Positions 24,188 to 33,920 of a stretch of 64,000 nt of DNA are shown piece after piece (the stretch's first letter is position 1; each line of letters starts with the position of its first letter). Both the position numbers and the translations under genes were made by a program. Where the stretch lies: assembly GCA_037127255.1 (NCBI GenBank), contig JBANSL010000016.1, positions 4,156,501 through 4,220,500 on the forward strand, written 5' to 3'. This DNA is from Persicaria tinctoria. Lineage: Eukaryota > Streptophyta > Magnoliopsida > Caryophyllales > Polygonaceae. The notes below the pieces were generated by a model. It did no database searches. It was given only the letters and a program-made list of their open reading frames with translations, and was not told the DNA's origin.

Positions 24188-24710
24188 CTGTAATCAGATG
24201 CTTCCTCCTCTAATCCATTCATCTGAGAGCTCCACAAATCCATCTTTGGGGTGCAATAAACCCTTTCCAATTGCTAAAACACCTTCATCATGTCTTCTTT
24301 TTTGGTGGATTTGTGGTCATTCTAATAGCTCCGCTTCCTATAAATCCATTGCTATACCCCATCGCTGAAACCCTAAAATGTCGATAACCTATATCAGATT
24401 ACATGAGAATTTTCCTATTATATAGCAAAACAATTTCCCCAAATACTCCGTCGAAACTAAAACCAATTAACCTATGTAGCATCTCAAGAAGCAAAATCAC
24501 TGACCTAAATTGTTATTTCCAAAAATAATTTAACCATTTGAGCTCAGAATTACTTACACCGTGATTACGACGTCATTTTCGCCACTCCACTGCAATAATT
24601 TCTCCTCTTCCTCAACCTCTTCCACCATGGCAAGGAGCGACTCACCGACTTGTTTGCTCAGAGGTCTGAAATTGAGCCTCTCTCTCCCTCTCGGGACACT
24701 GAAAGTAAGA
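24188..24710 (-). other. Candidate 5' exons of the AT-hook-like gene
   Basis: On the minus strand a CT/GA-rich leader with an ATG (CCTTGCCATGG, near 24629) opens MVEEVEEEEKLLQWSG. It runs to a donor-like GTAAGT near 24557. A second candidate exon spans 24364-24188 (acceptor TTTCAG, donor CAGGTAAAT) and contains another ATG at 24243 (MDLWSSQMNGLEEEASDY). The frames do not join cleanly to the AT-hook frame, so these are best read as leader exons with upstream ATGs, or as evidence of a missing exon. Confidence 0.3.
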
Positions 24711-24789
24711 GGAAAAGGATTCGGCCCAACATCCATATATGGGCTTTTTAAGCCCAAAAGGCTAAAATACTTGTTAAAAGGCCCAATTT

Positions 24790-25060
24790 TGTGATGGGAC
24801 ACTAGGGCAGTTATTCGAGGATTGAACGAGTTGGGTCGAGCCTGAATTTGGACTCGATTAATGAGTTCATATTCATTTTGTTTAATAAAGTTAATGAGCC
24901 TAAATTTGAGTTTTACTTTGTTGGTCGAGTTCGAGTTGAATTTGAAGTACTCGGTTTATAAAGTAATTTTGAAATTTAAATCTAAGTTAAAAGTGTATTC
25001 ATATTCAACTTATTTAGTAAAGTGAACGAACAAGTATGAGTTAAAGCTCGAACTACTTGG
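24790..25060. mobile_element. Degenerate hAT-like element with CTCGA/TCGAG repeats
   Basis: TAGGGCAGTTATTCGAG at the left resembles the TAGGGGTGTTATTCGAG terminus of the element at 7438-7770. Repeats of GAGTT/CTCG type follow on both sides of an AT-rich core. Neither a right terminus nor a TSD is clear. Confidence 0.35.
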
Positions 25061-26020
25061 TTTTATATGTTATCTCGAAGGTCGGCAACATTCGAGGAAG
25101 ACAACATGTATTTGTTATACACATTGTCGTCAATGATCGAACCACAAGGTCCCATTGCGGACAATATATAGGTAGTCCACAACGGATACATGACATCTAT
25201 AGGCTGATCACAACCAGCGACAAAGCCAGTGGATGGGGTCACATGCCCCTCCTATCATCCGACTGGCTACACGGGTGTATTATTCTGATCAATATCTTCA
25301 TTTTGATATATAATATGCATTAATTTGACATTCGAGTAAAAGTCCTATTATTATTTAGAGAGTTTTAAAATGAGAGGATCATCTAGAAAGTTTCAAAATG
25401 AGAAATTATATTGTTCATTTTGACAATTAGATAAGAAGTTACATAAGTTTAATTTTTTTTTAATCTAGTTACACATTATTACATGTTCGAGATACAAGTT
25501 AGATATTGAGTCATTGTTTATTATATATTTCACTGGTCTTTTTTTTCTTAATCTCTTTTATTTATTTATTTATTTTTATATTAAAAATGATGACATTTTA
25601 TCATATATTATATAGATTATTATTATTATTAATTTAAACTAATAAAGAGATATAAACAACCCTCAAAAATCTTCCTAGCTTCACTAAATAGTCAAATTTT
25701 CAATTTTGGGCGATTTAAGATTTTTCCCAACCACTAAATAGTCAACCACACAAAATATACGTGTACATAAAATACCGCGTATAATGTACATAATATATAC
25801 CGTATTTTGGTTCGGAAAGAAAAGTCCACGTGGTTGGGCGAATTAAATAGCCCGTATCCAATCTCTTGTCGTTTCAAGTTATCCCAAATCGCAATCAAAT
25901 GCAATGCGTATCCAACTCTGAGGTCACAAAAATCTTCCAAAGAAGTGAACAATTTCAAAGGATTAAATGAGGGCAGCGTTATGATATCATGTGGACCTAC
26001 CAATCCGCCCACGGAATTTT
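25061..26020. other. Intergenic DNA, no gene seen
   Basis: Open frames at 25057-25323 (+) and 25734-26127 (both strands) resemble no known family and overlap each other. A (TTA/TTTA)n-like AT tract lies at 25550-25640. Nothing further is supported. Confidence 0.4.
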
Positions 26021-26260
26021 TATTTCTAACCCGAGAAAACCGAAACCTGAATAATCGAACCTGTTACCATGAGCAAAGTTTGTTCAGAGTTTGCTCGCGT
26101 GACCCGAGACGATCGAAACTCGAATAATCGAATCTGATATAACCGAAACCCGAGGACGACCCAACTGATTGAACAAATTATTAGACGTTACCCGAAACCT
26201 GAATGACCAAATCCGAACCCGACCCGAACAGCCCAATTGCCAATTCAACTCTGATCGAGT
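26021..26260. mobile_element. CCCGA-repeat hAT-like element, degenerate
   Basis: Repeats of CCGAAACC/ACCCGA span the segment. It closes in CCCAATTGCCAATTCAACTC, whose complement resembles the TAGAGTTGGCAA-type hAT terminus. A very similar ending (CCCAATTGCTACCTCA) occurs at 33417. Left border uncertain. Confidence 0.4.
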
Positions 26261-26400
26261 ATGGGTCTCTTCAGAGTTTATGATTGGAGGACTTGGAGTT
26301 AGTTGGTTTGAGAAAAAAAGGAAACTTATTAATTGGGACAAATCCGTTGTCGGCACTTATTTATATCTTTCTTTATTTACTATCGGTAGAGCTTGAAGAG

Positions 26401-26790
26401 ATTAGGTTTGTAGGGTTGAGAGAATGAAAGATGTGAAGAAGAGATTAGGTTTGTAGGGTTGAGAGAATGAAAGATGTGAAGAGACCAAAAGAGTCTCACA
26501 TCGATAATATGAACAAAGAAGCCTTAGTATATAAGGCTAGTGGGCTACCCCACCTAAGCCACCAGTGGCGGTGTGCTAGTCCCCTAGGCACATGTGGCGC
26601 CCGTGCACACGACCCCCAGTCATCGGTCGGGGGGGCCATGCGCATATAGCCTAGCACATAAGCTGAGCAGGTTCAATCCTAAAACCAATTGACATTAGGT
26701 GGGGTATCTCACTAGCTTATATACTAAGGCTTCTTTGTTTATATTATCGATGTGGGACTCTTTTGGTCTCTTCACATCTTTCATTCTCTC
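26401..26790. repeat. Foldback element: near-100-bp inverted arms plus a 43-bp tandem duplication
   Basis: The arm at 26461-26559 is repeated in inverse orientation at 26694-26790 with only a few differences: GAGAGAATGAAAGATGTGAA pairs with TTCACATCTTTCATTCTCTC, and TACCCCACCTAA with TTAGGTGGGGTA. The 134-base loop is GC-rich and includes GGTTCAATCC, which resembles a pol III B box. Just outside, ATTAGGTTTGTAGGGTTGAG starts at 26401 and again at 26444, so the left outer edge has been duplicated in tandem. No coding frame. Superfamily unknown. Confidence 0.6.
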
Positions 26791-27504
26791 ATGTAGATAC
26801 CGAATAAAACAAATCATGACTTCACGAGTGATTAGTTTCAATTAAGGGCTTAGGATTTGACTAGATATACGGAGTATATGATTTTGTTCGATGATTAGTC
26901 GATACACGTACCCTCAGGCCAGGCTCAACCACAAACATTTCCAGCCATCTATATATATCTACCCATATAATACATTTAACAGGAAGCTTTTCCTTGTTTT
27001 AATCACTATTTAGCATCTAAAATGTATGTGTTATCGTCAACTATTGTGAAAGAAAAACCAAATTTACATGTTTGATCCTTCCTTACACTATTTCTCTCGT
27101 TGATAGTTACAAATTGTTTGTGGATGAGATCCATTGGTGGGTGCGTGGTTGGAGCTTACCACTCTATTTTGTGTTTCGATCTAAAATATTTTTTATATAT
27201 AGATATATAGTAACTATGCGAGTTTTTTTGGAAAATACATAGTATTTTTTTTGTATTTTGATAAATAGAGAGCGGTCACCCGTAAATACAGAGTATTTTA
27301 ATTATCAGTTTACTACTTTTTTAATATACACTACACATTTTAACCAATGATTTAAAAAAAATACAATAACATAGAAATCAATATAATATACATTTTATTA
27401 TAATATAATCCACTATCGAGTATCGAGCTAAAAATGTGAAAAGATTATCTATTGTTTATCAAAACTTATCCTCTAAATAATTATAAGATCAAGGGAGTAG
27501 TGCT
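26791..27504. other. AT-rich intergenic DNA
   Basis: No gene, no long open frame and no clear element boundary is visible. Confidence 0.4.
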
Positions 27505-27513
27505 TTAATTTAT

Positions 27514-28290
27514 GGGAAATTTTCATAGAACCACCATTTAAATGGTTTTTACTTACAACTCACCACTCCTTCATCTATTTTCATTAATTTATCAGTAAAT
27601 ATATTATATTTTAATATCTTTAAACTCAAATTTGATTATAAATACAGTCAAATTTTGAATTTAAGGCTCGATTATATTTTAGTGATCATTTTATTTATTT
27701 TTAAAAATAATACTCCCTCCGTTCAACAAAACTTGACGTTTTACTATTCATGCACGCTTTTTTAGGAGCTAAAAACTATATAAAATATCGACTTTTTAAA
27801 TAATTTTTTTTAACAATTTCGTAGTTATTATTAATAAGTACAAACTTGTTAAAAAAATTTTAAAAAAAAATGAATATTTTATATAGTTTTTATCATTCTA
27901 AAAAAGCGTGCGTGAATAGTAAACGACAAGTTTTGTTGAACGGAGGGAGTAATAAATAGTTAATAATTTTCAACTTAAATATTTTAAGTTAAATATAATT
28001 AGTAAGATAATAATTGTAGGCTATATTTATTATTGTTTTTTTAAAATAAATAAAATTATTCTAAAATATAATCGAGCTCTTAAATTTAAATTTTGAATAT
28101 ATTTATAATCAAATTAAAGTTTAAAAATATTAAAATATAATATATTTAGTGATAAATTAATGAAAATAGATGAAGGGGTGGTGAATTGTAGGTAAAAAAC
28201 ATTTAAATGGTGGTTTTCTGTAATTTTGAATTTCAAGGGTGGTTAAGTGAAAACACCCATGTTTAATGGGTGGTTTTATGTAAATTTCCC
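27514..28290. mobile_element. Mutator-like non-autonomous element (777 bp), long TIRs, perfect 9-bp TSD
   Basis: TTAATTTAT flanks both ends (27505-27513 and 28291-28299), the 9-bp duplication typical of MULEs. The termini GGGAAATTTTCATAGAACC and, complemented, GGGAAATTTACATAAAACC start inverted arms that run for roughly 200 bases each. The arms share long words such as CTTCATCTATTTTCATTAAT and ATATATTATATTTTAATAT. A complete Stowaway-like MITE (27711-27951) sits in the centre. No transposase is present. Confidence 0.82.
27711..27951. mobile_element. Stowaway-like MITE, 241 bp, well preserved
   Basis: The near-perfect terminal inverted repeat begins TACTCCCTCCGTTCAACAAA and extends about 45 bases through ACTATTCATGCACGC. 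The right end is its complement, closing CGGAGGGAGTA. TA at the outer ends fits Stowaway target preference. It is the best-preserved copy in the window and lies inside the MULE-like element 27514-28290, so it is the younger of the two. Confidence 0.78.
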
Positions 28291-28634
28291 TTAATTTATT
28301 CAATTGAATGGGCAACAAAAGTCAAATTAGATATGACAATAGTTTAGTATTTAGTATATTTTTTAGCAAAGTATTCAGTATAAAGAATATAACTGAAGTT
28401 GAAAATGAGTTTTTTTTTTAAATTACAAAAGTTATTATGAGTATTTTTTTTAATAGTGTATTTTCCTATAAACACAAATAAATTACAACAATAACGTCGG
28501 AATATAATCGTGGTAGCCAAATATATGTTGTGATACTAAAAAAATATGGATTCACACACACACATATATACTTGTTTAGTTAATGTAATTTGGATTCCGT
28601 GAGATAAAGAAATTTATTCAAGTGTTTTAAATTA

Positions 28635-30618
28635 CAAAAGTTGCAAAACATGCACTTTTTTGGACAAATTTGTAAAATGTCCACGTTTTAGACAAATTAG
28701 CAAAATGTCCCATATATATACTAATTCTCAATATTTTTTTTCCTGAGAGTTGCCCCCGATCCAATCTCCCTCTCCGCCAGATCTCGAAGCATCGTCAGAT
28801 CTTCTCCAGATCTCGGATCTTCTCGTCTCCTCGAAGCGAGCGAGGGAGCGATGGCCGAAGATCTCCTCTGAGAACGCGAGCGAGGGCTGGATCTGAGAAT
28901 TCGGAGGAGGAGCCGCCATGGACGGAGGAGGAGCGAACTCGAAGGTCGAGCGAGCGGCCGGAGGCGGTGGCGGAGAGCGAGCGAGCAAGCGAGTCGAGTG
29001 GCCGGAGCAGAGGCCAAAGCGAGGGCGGATCTAGTGCTCAGATCCGGATCTGGTCGACATCTCCAGATGCGGTGGCGGAGGCGGAGAGCGAGCGAGGGAG
29101 CGAGATCTGGAGCGAGGTCGAGCGAGTGGAGCGAGGTCGAGCGAGTGGAGCGAGGTCGAGTGGCCGAAGCGAGCGTCGGAGCGAGGGATCGACGGAGTCC
29201 TCCTGTTCAATCTTTGTATAGATGTTGAAAAAGCAATTTGTTGTAAATTACAAAAAAGTGCCCAATAAATATGAGAATTAAAACAAAACTATCTATATTT
29301 TATTATGTGATCCATATCTATTTTTTTTTTAACATTTGAACATAAAATTATATTTGCACAACAAATTGTTATATGTGCACAACGTAAAATTATTTTTGCA
29401 CAATAAAAAGTTCTGAAACGAAAAAAAAAAGCGAAAAAAAAATATATTATATTTTGCGCAACAAATTGTAAGAGTTGCACGACTCTATTTTAAGAGTTGC
29501 ACGACTCTGTTTTAAGAGTTGCACGACTCTGTTGTAAGAGTTGCACGACTCTGTTGTAAGAGTTGCACGACTCTTGTTTTAAGAGTTGCACGACTCTCTT
29601 GTAAGAGTTGCACGACTCTGTTTTAAGAGTTGCACGACAATCGAGACTTGTGAAATTATTCTCAACATGATCTTATTTTATCTCAATATAATTTCATACT
29701 TTTTCAATAAACTATAAGCGATCCATAATCTTTTTTTTTTATTTCTTTAATATTTTGTCGTGCAAATATAAGAGTATGTTATGCAAATATATCCGTAAGT
29801 TGTACAAATATGACCCGAGTTTAGTTTAGTTTTTTTTTTAAATTTTATTTTACATTTTTTCATGCAAATATAACCGTATGTTGTGCTTGTGCAAATATAA
29901 TCATATGTTGTGCAAGTATAACATTTTTTTGTGCAAAAATAAAAATAAAAATATAGATTATGGATCACATAATAAAATATAGATAGTTTTTTTAATTTCC
30001 ATAATTATGGGGTAAGTTTTGTAATTTAATCAAAAGTCCTTCTTCAACCTTCGTCTGTCCAGATCCAACGCTCGCACGCCGCCGGCTCCGCCTCCGGCTC
30101 GCTCGACATCGCTCTAGCCGCTCGGTTTCGCTCCGTCGCTCGCTCGACATCGCTCTGACACTCTTGCTCTTTGGCGCTCTCGATCTCCGTCTCGAATTCG
30201 ACTAATTGGAACTCGAATTCGCCAGATCTCCCCATGCTGAATTGATTTGCTGAATCAATTAGCCGAATTGCAGATCTGCGTCGCCGAATCAATTGGACAT
30301 AGAATTTGAATTCAGATCTGGCCGGGGAGGGTGCGAGGCGGAGCGAGCGAGAGCGGCGTCGAACAGGAGGAGAGGAGGAGCGCACGGCGGCGGCGAACGG
30401 GAGGAGAGGAGGAAGATGAACGGCGGCGACGACGTCGAAGGCTTCGCCTTCAGATCCGGCGAGAGGGAGAGCGAGAGCGCGAGGACGAGAGAGAGCGGCC
30501 AGAGAGATCGACGGGATCTGATTTAATTAGTATATAGCGGCCAATTTACTAATTTGTCCCAAAACGTGAATATTTCGCAAATTAGGCCCTATTTCGTGAC
30601 TATTTTGCAAATTGCCCC
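28635..30618. mobile_element. TIR-bounded element with GC-rich subterminal blocks and a palindromic tandem array
   Basis: The outermost ~100 bases of each side are inverted copies: ACAAATTAGCAAAATGTCCC-type sequence at the left matches the complement at the right, and both continue to ATATATACTAATT / CTATATACTAATT. An inner inverted pair reads ACTATCTATATTTTATTATG at about 29289 and, complemented, at about 29955-29990. Between outer and inner repeats lie two GC-rich, GA/CT-biased blocks (28745-29210 and 30040-30525) that look like captured exon-type DNA, but I recognise no protein. The centre holds AT-rich sequence with many GTGCAAATATAA-like words and the palindromic array at 29469-29639. 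The structure fits a Pack-MULE-like element, but a clean 9-bp TSD is not visible and the ends are approximate. Confidence 0.55.
29469..29639. repeat. Eight-copy tandem array of a palindromic unit
   Basis: Eight head-to-tail copies of a 22-24-base unit share AAGAGTTGCACGACTCT; the last is cut short at GCACGACAA. Each core has inverted arms AGAGT and ACTCT around a six-base loop (TGCACG). Spacers are TTTT/GTTG/GTTT variants, so the spacers vary more than the cores. It sits in the middle of the element at 28635-30618. Confidence 0.85.
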
Positions 30619-31007
30619 TAAATAATAAGAACATAATTTGAAAAAAATATTCTGTAAAGTTTAATAATCTAATTTAAAATAAGACTAAAGTATTTTAATT
30701 AGATAGATACTGTATTTTTCTAAACCGGATTTCTATCCTATATTTATTTTTTCTAAATTGCTTGGACATGACGGTGAGAATTGAATTTATGGACATTTAG
30801 TTATGTGCTATGAATCTTTCCACCACGCAATATATAGAGAGTGAGTAGGTGTAACGTGGCGGGTTGTCCATATAGTTCACCTCCCCTATTTTCCCTTTAT
30901 TAATGAATTTGCCAAACAATCTCGGTATGTGATTATGAACTTGTTTGAAATTGAAAATGCATTGGACTAACTAATAACTAGTGTTTGTATTATATTAATT
31001 TTTTTTT
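30619..31007. other. AT-rich intergenic DNA
   Basis: No gene or delimited element can be seen. Confidence 0.4.
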
Positions 31008-31100
31008 TATTAGGTAGTGATTTGGGCGGAGTTACCTACTCGATAGTATCCTTTCGGATGAGTTCAAAACCAAAGCCGGAGTGTATTGTGTTAATCTGAT
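31008..31100 (-). mobile_element. LINE 3'-end fragment (antisense)
   Basis: The segment aligns with the last codons and tail of the LINE at 60.7 kb. Shared features are a T-rich start followed by GATTAGG/ATTAGG-like sequence and then ATCCTTTCGGATGAG. On the minus strand it encodes an IRKD-type C-terminus and a stop, like the IRKDAAG ending of the 60.7-kb copy. Only the extreme 3' end is present. Confidence 0.5.
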
Positions 31101-31670
31101 TGTGAACTTACTATTGTAATTTCTTTTTTTCATTCTTATTCTTACATAAATAAAACTAATATATATTTTTTTGGTGTAAAAAAATATGTAATACACGATG
31201 CGGAGTATAAAATTGCTTTGATTTTTTTCATGTGTTTAGATTCCTAAATGTATGTATTATAATTATAATTAATATAATTATTTTATTTTGATTTATATGT
31301 GTATTTATTTACACTACTGAGTACAGACTGTTATTTTAGTTCGATTTTATGAGTAAAAAAATGCATTACATTACAAATCTACCTAAATTGGCACCTCTTG
31401 TTCAAGTCCATTAAAGGAGATTTATAACCCGATGCTTTCTCCCTTTGGGGAGTATGGACAATGCAAAACAAATTTTTTTCCGATAACAACGATATTGACA
31501 AGATGGAAGATTGGATAAAACATACTCCGGTATTAAACAATATAGGATAACTGGAGGAAAGCAAAAACCGAGGAATTAACAAGAATATGACATGGACACT
31601 ATAAGACCAAAGACTGATCAAAAGAAAATGAAAAAAATAGAAAGTAGTAAAATGGGAAAAAAAAACTAAT
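31101..31670. other. AT-rich intergenic DNA
   Basis: No gene is recognisable. A minus-strand open frame (31379-31741) is hydrophobic and matches no family I know. Confidence 0.35.
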
Positions 31671-32030
31671 AACGGTTTTGTAAAACTTAATTTTGATGGT
31701 TCGAAGGTTGGTACAGGCCATGCTGCCTTCGGGTTTGTCATCTAGAAGTGCTCGTGGTTCTTGGCCACGGGAAGGTTTCCGTTGATCGTGCTGAGTGTTT
31801 TGGTCTGTTGGCTGGACTCCAGAAAGCCGCAAATAGAGTTTTGTTCGACTTGAGGTGGAGGGAGATTGTTTGACGGTGATCAACGTCTTGAAGATGACTT
31901 GGCAGTGCCCGTGGGAGACGAGCTGGCAATTTCAGATGCCCATGGTCTTTGCCGAGTCTTTGAGAGTGTCTCTTTCTCGCACAAAACTTGCTCAACTTGT
32001 CAACGTCGTCCGACAATACGCTCTTTGACG
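31671..32030 (+). pseudogene. Decayed LINE RNase H (RVT_3) fragment
   Basis: The plus strand encodes VKLNFDGSKVGTGHAAFGFV, the start of the RNase H domain of plant LINEs (KLNFDGS with catalytic Asp). After an in-frame stop and a frame change comes AECFGLLAGLQKAANRV, the second conserved block, then VINVLKMTWQCPWE and finally TKLAQLVNVVRQ. Stops and frame breaks separate the blocks, so it is dead. No ends, poly(A) or TSD are visible. Confidence 0.7.
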
Positions 32031-32528
32031 ATGGATTAACCGTGATTGACCCCCCTAAATTCTTGTCTTGTATAAAAAATTTAAAAGAGATTTACATGAT
32101 TATTTTGAAAAATATACAAATAAAAACATACAGTATCCAGGTTTCCTTTGTCCGATCCGAGCTCACTCATCAACAAATTAAAATAAAAATCTTAGGATCC
32201 GATCCGATCTGCCACAACCACATTGCAAATCTGATCATTTTTTTCCATGACTTTTATAACCTTTATTTGACACTTTTCAAGGCTGTAAGTTGGTCACAAA
32301 TTCACACACCTTTTCATAACAAATAAACAATATTAATAATAGGGTAAATTACACATAACCACCCATAAATTAGGTTAGTTTTCACATAACAACTCATAAA
32401 ATTATAAATTACATAAAACTACCCATAAATTATATTTGTTTTCAAAAGACCACTCATTTGGCCATTTGTTAAATGTCCATTTGTTTTTATCTTAGTTTTT
32501 TAAAAGTAATAATTTGGGCTTTTTTAAA

Positions 32529-32763
32529 TACTCTATTAGTTCGGCAAAACATGTCGTTTACTATTCACACATGTTTTTCTAAGATGATAAAAACTATATA
32601 TAATATTCATTTTTTTAATATTTATTTAATAATATATAATTTGATAGTTATTGTTTATAAGTACGGAATTGTTAAAAATATTTACAAAAATGAATATTAA
32701 TTTTATCATCCTAAAAAACGTGAGTAAATAATAAACGACATGTTTTTCTGAATGGATGGAGTA
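32529..32763. mobile_element. Stowaway-like MITE inside element A
   Basis: The left end, TACTCTATTAGTTCGGCAAA, with CGTTTACTATTCACAC, pairs with the right end (AATAATAAACGACATGTTTT, then ATGGATGGAGTA). It is 235 bp and similar to the copies at 27711 and 44602. Confidence 0.65.
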
Positions 32764-32993
32764 ATAATTTGGATTTATTTTAGAGCTTATTCACATCTTA
32801 TTCAGCATTTGAAGGAGGGGTGACCAACAAGAGCAATTGCAAATCTATGATCTTCACATTGTAAATCTGATGCATATATATATATATATATATATTGATT
32901 CGAGCATTTATATATGTTCTACAATTCTTAAGTTCATTGCTTTTTTAAGGTAAAATGTCAAAAGAAATCATAAAATACATACAATAACCCTAG

Positions 32994-33430
32994 AGCTGGC
33001 AAAACCTGACCTGAACCCGAAAACACGACCCGGTCGACTCGAAACCTATTGTCATGAACACCGACCCAACCCGACCCATTTTGGACCCGAAATTCGAATA
33101 ATTGATAACCGAAAGTCACCCAAATATGAATGAACTGAATCCAAGTCAACCTAAACCCATTAAGACTCGAACCCGTTATAACCGAAACCTGAATTTTAAG
33201 ATACATTATAGTAAAAAATTTAAAATGAATATTGAAATAATGAAAACTTGAGACAATCTAAACCCGAAATAACTAAAATCCGAGACAATCGAAACCCGTC
33301 GAAGCCCGATACAATCGAAGCCAGAATCCGACCCAATCAAAATGATCAAATTATTAGACATTGCCCGAAACTCGAATGACCCGAAACCCGACTAATTGAA
33401 TCCGATCCGACCCTCCCAATTGCTACCTCA
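32994..33430. mobile_element. CCCGA-repeat hAT-like insertion inside element A
   Basis: It opens TAGAGCTGGCAAAACCTGAC and continues with many (A)CCCGA and GACCCG units on both sides of an AT-richer middle. It ends near CCCAATTGCTACCTCA, as at 26.25 kb. The 8-bp TSD is not evident, so limits are approximate. Confidence 0.5.
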
Positions 33431-33920
33431 GTCTTTCCTTTAAAAAATAAGTTTGAATTAGGGGTATTTTAGTCTTTTCAAACAAAATAAATAGAGGTTT
33501 AATGGATGGGTGGTCTTATGAAAATAAATGTAATTTACGGGTGATTTTCTGTAATTTATAACTTTATGGGTGGTTATGTGAAAACTATCCTAATTTAAAG
33601 GTGGATATGTGTAATTTACTCTTAATAATATAGTATTTTCAATCTAATTTAAATCATTTAACTTTTTAACACATATAATGTATTAAAAACTTTATAAAAA
33701 ATTAATTTTTTTAATTAATTTGAAACTTATTTTATGAAGTTTGAAATTATTTTAAAATTTTTGAAAAAACTTTATATTTTTATAGAGTTTTTAACACATT
33801 AAAAAATGTGCTAAAAAGTCAAACGACTTAATTTATGAGATAAAAGTATTAAAAAGTAGATATTTTATAGTAGTTTATATATATATATATATATGAACAA
33901 TAAATGACATTTTTTTTAAA

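Larger units (their letters stand above)
32342..33621. mobile_element. Mutator-like non-autonomous element A (1280 bp), perfect 9-bp TSD
   Basis: TTAATAATA occurs at 32333-32341 and 33622-33630. The ends are GGGTAAATTACACATAACCA and, complemented, GAGTAAATTACACATATCCA. The terminal inverted arms run at least 100 bases and are built from a recurring ACCACCCATAAATTA motif. Inside are a Stowaway-like MITE (32529-32763) and a CCCGA-rich hAT-like segment (32994-33430). Elements B (33921-35154) and C (35180-36977) share its termini. Confidence 0.82.

Noticed and set aside
25734..26127. Opposing frames of 92 and 106 aa
   Set aside because: Mutually overlapping, no similarity, and partly within CCCGA repeat DNA.
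28721..29228. Overlapping GC-rich frames on both strands
   Set aside because: Arg/Ser/Glu-rich low-complexity translations of GA/CT-biased transposon DNA; no domain.
29469..29639. CRISPR-like array
   Set aside because: Spacers are only 5-8 bases and near-identical, the locus is eukaryotic, and no cas genes exist. It is a tandem palindromic repeat.
30044..30537. Frames of 68-113 aa on both strands
   Set aside because: Same reason: biased composition inside the TIR element and no recognisable protein.
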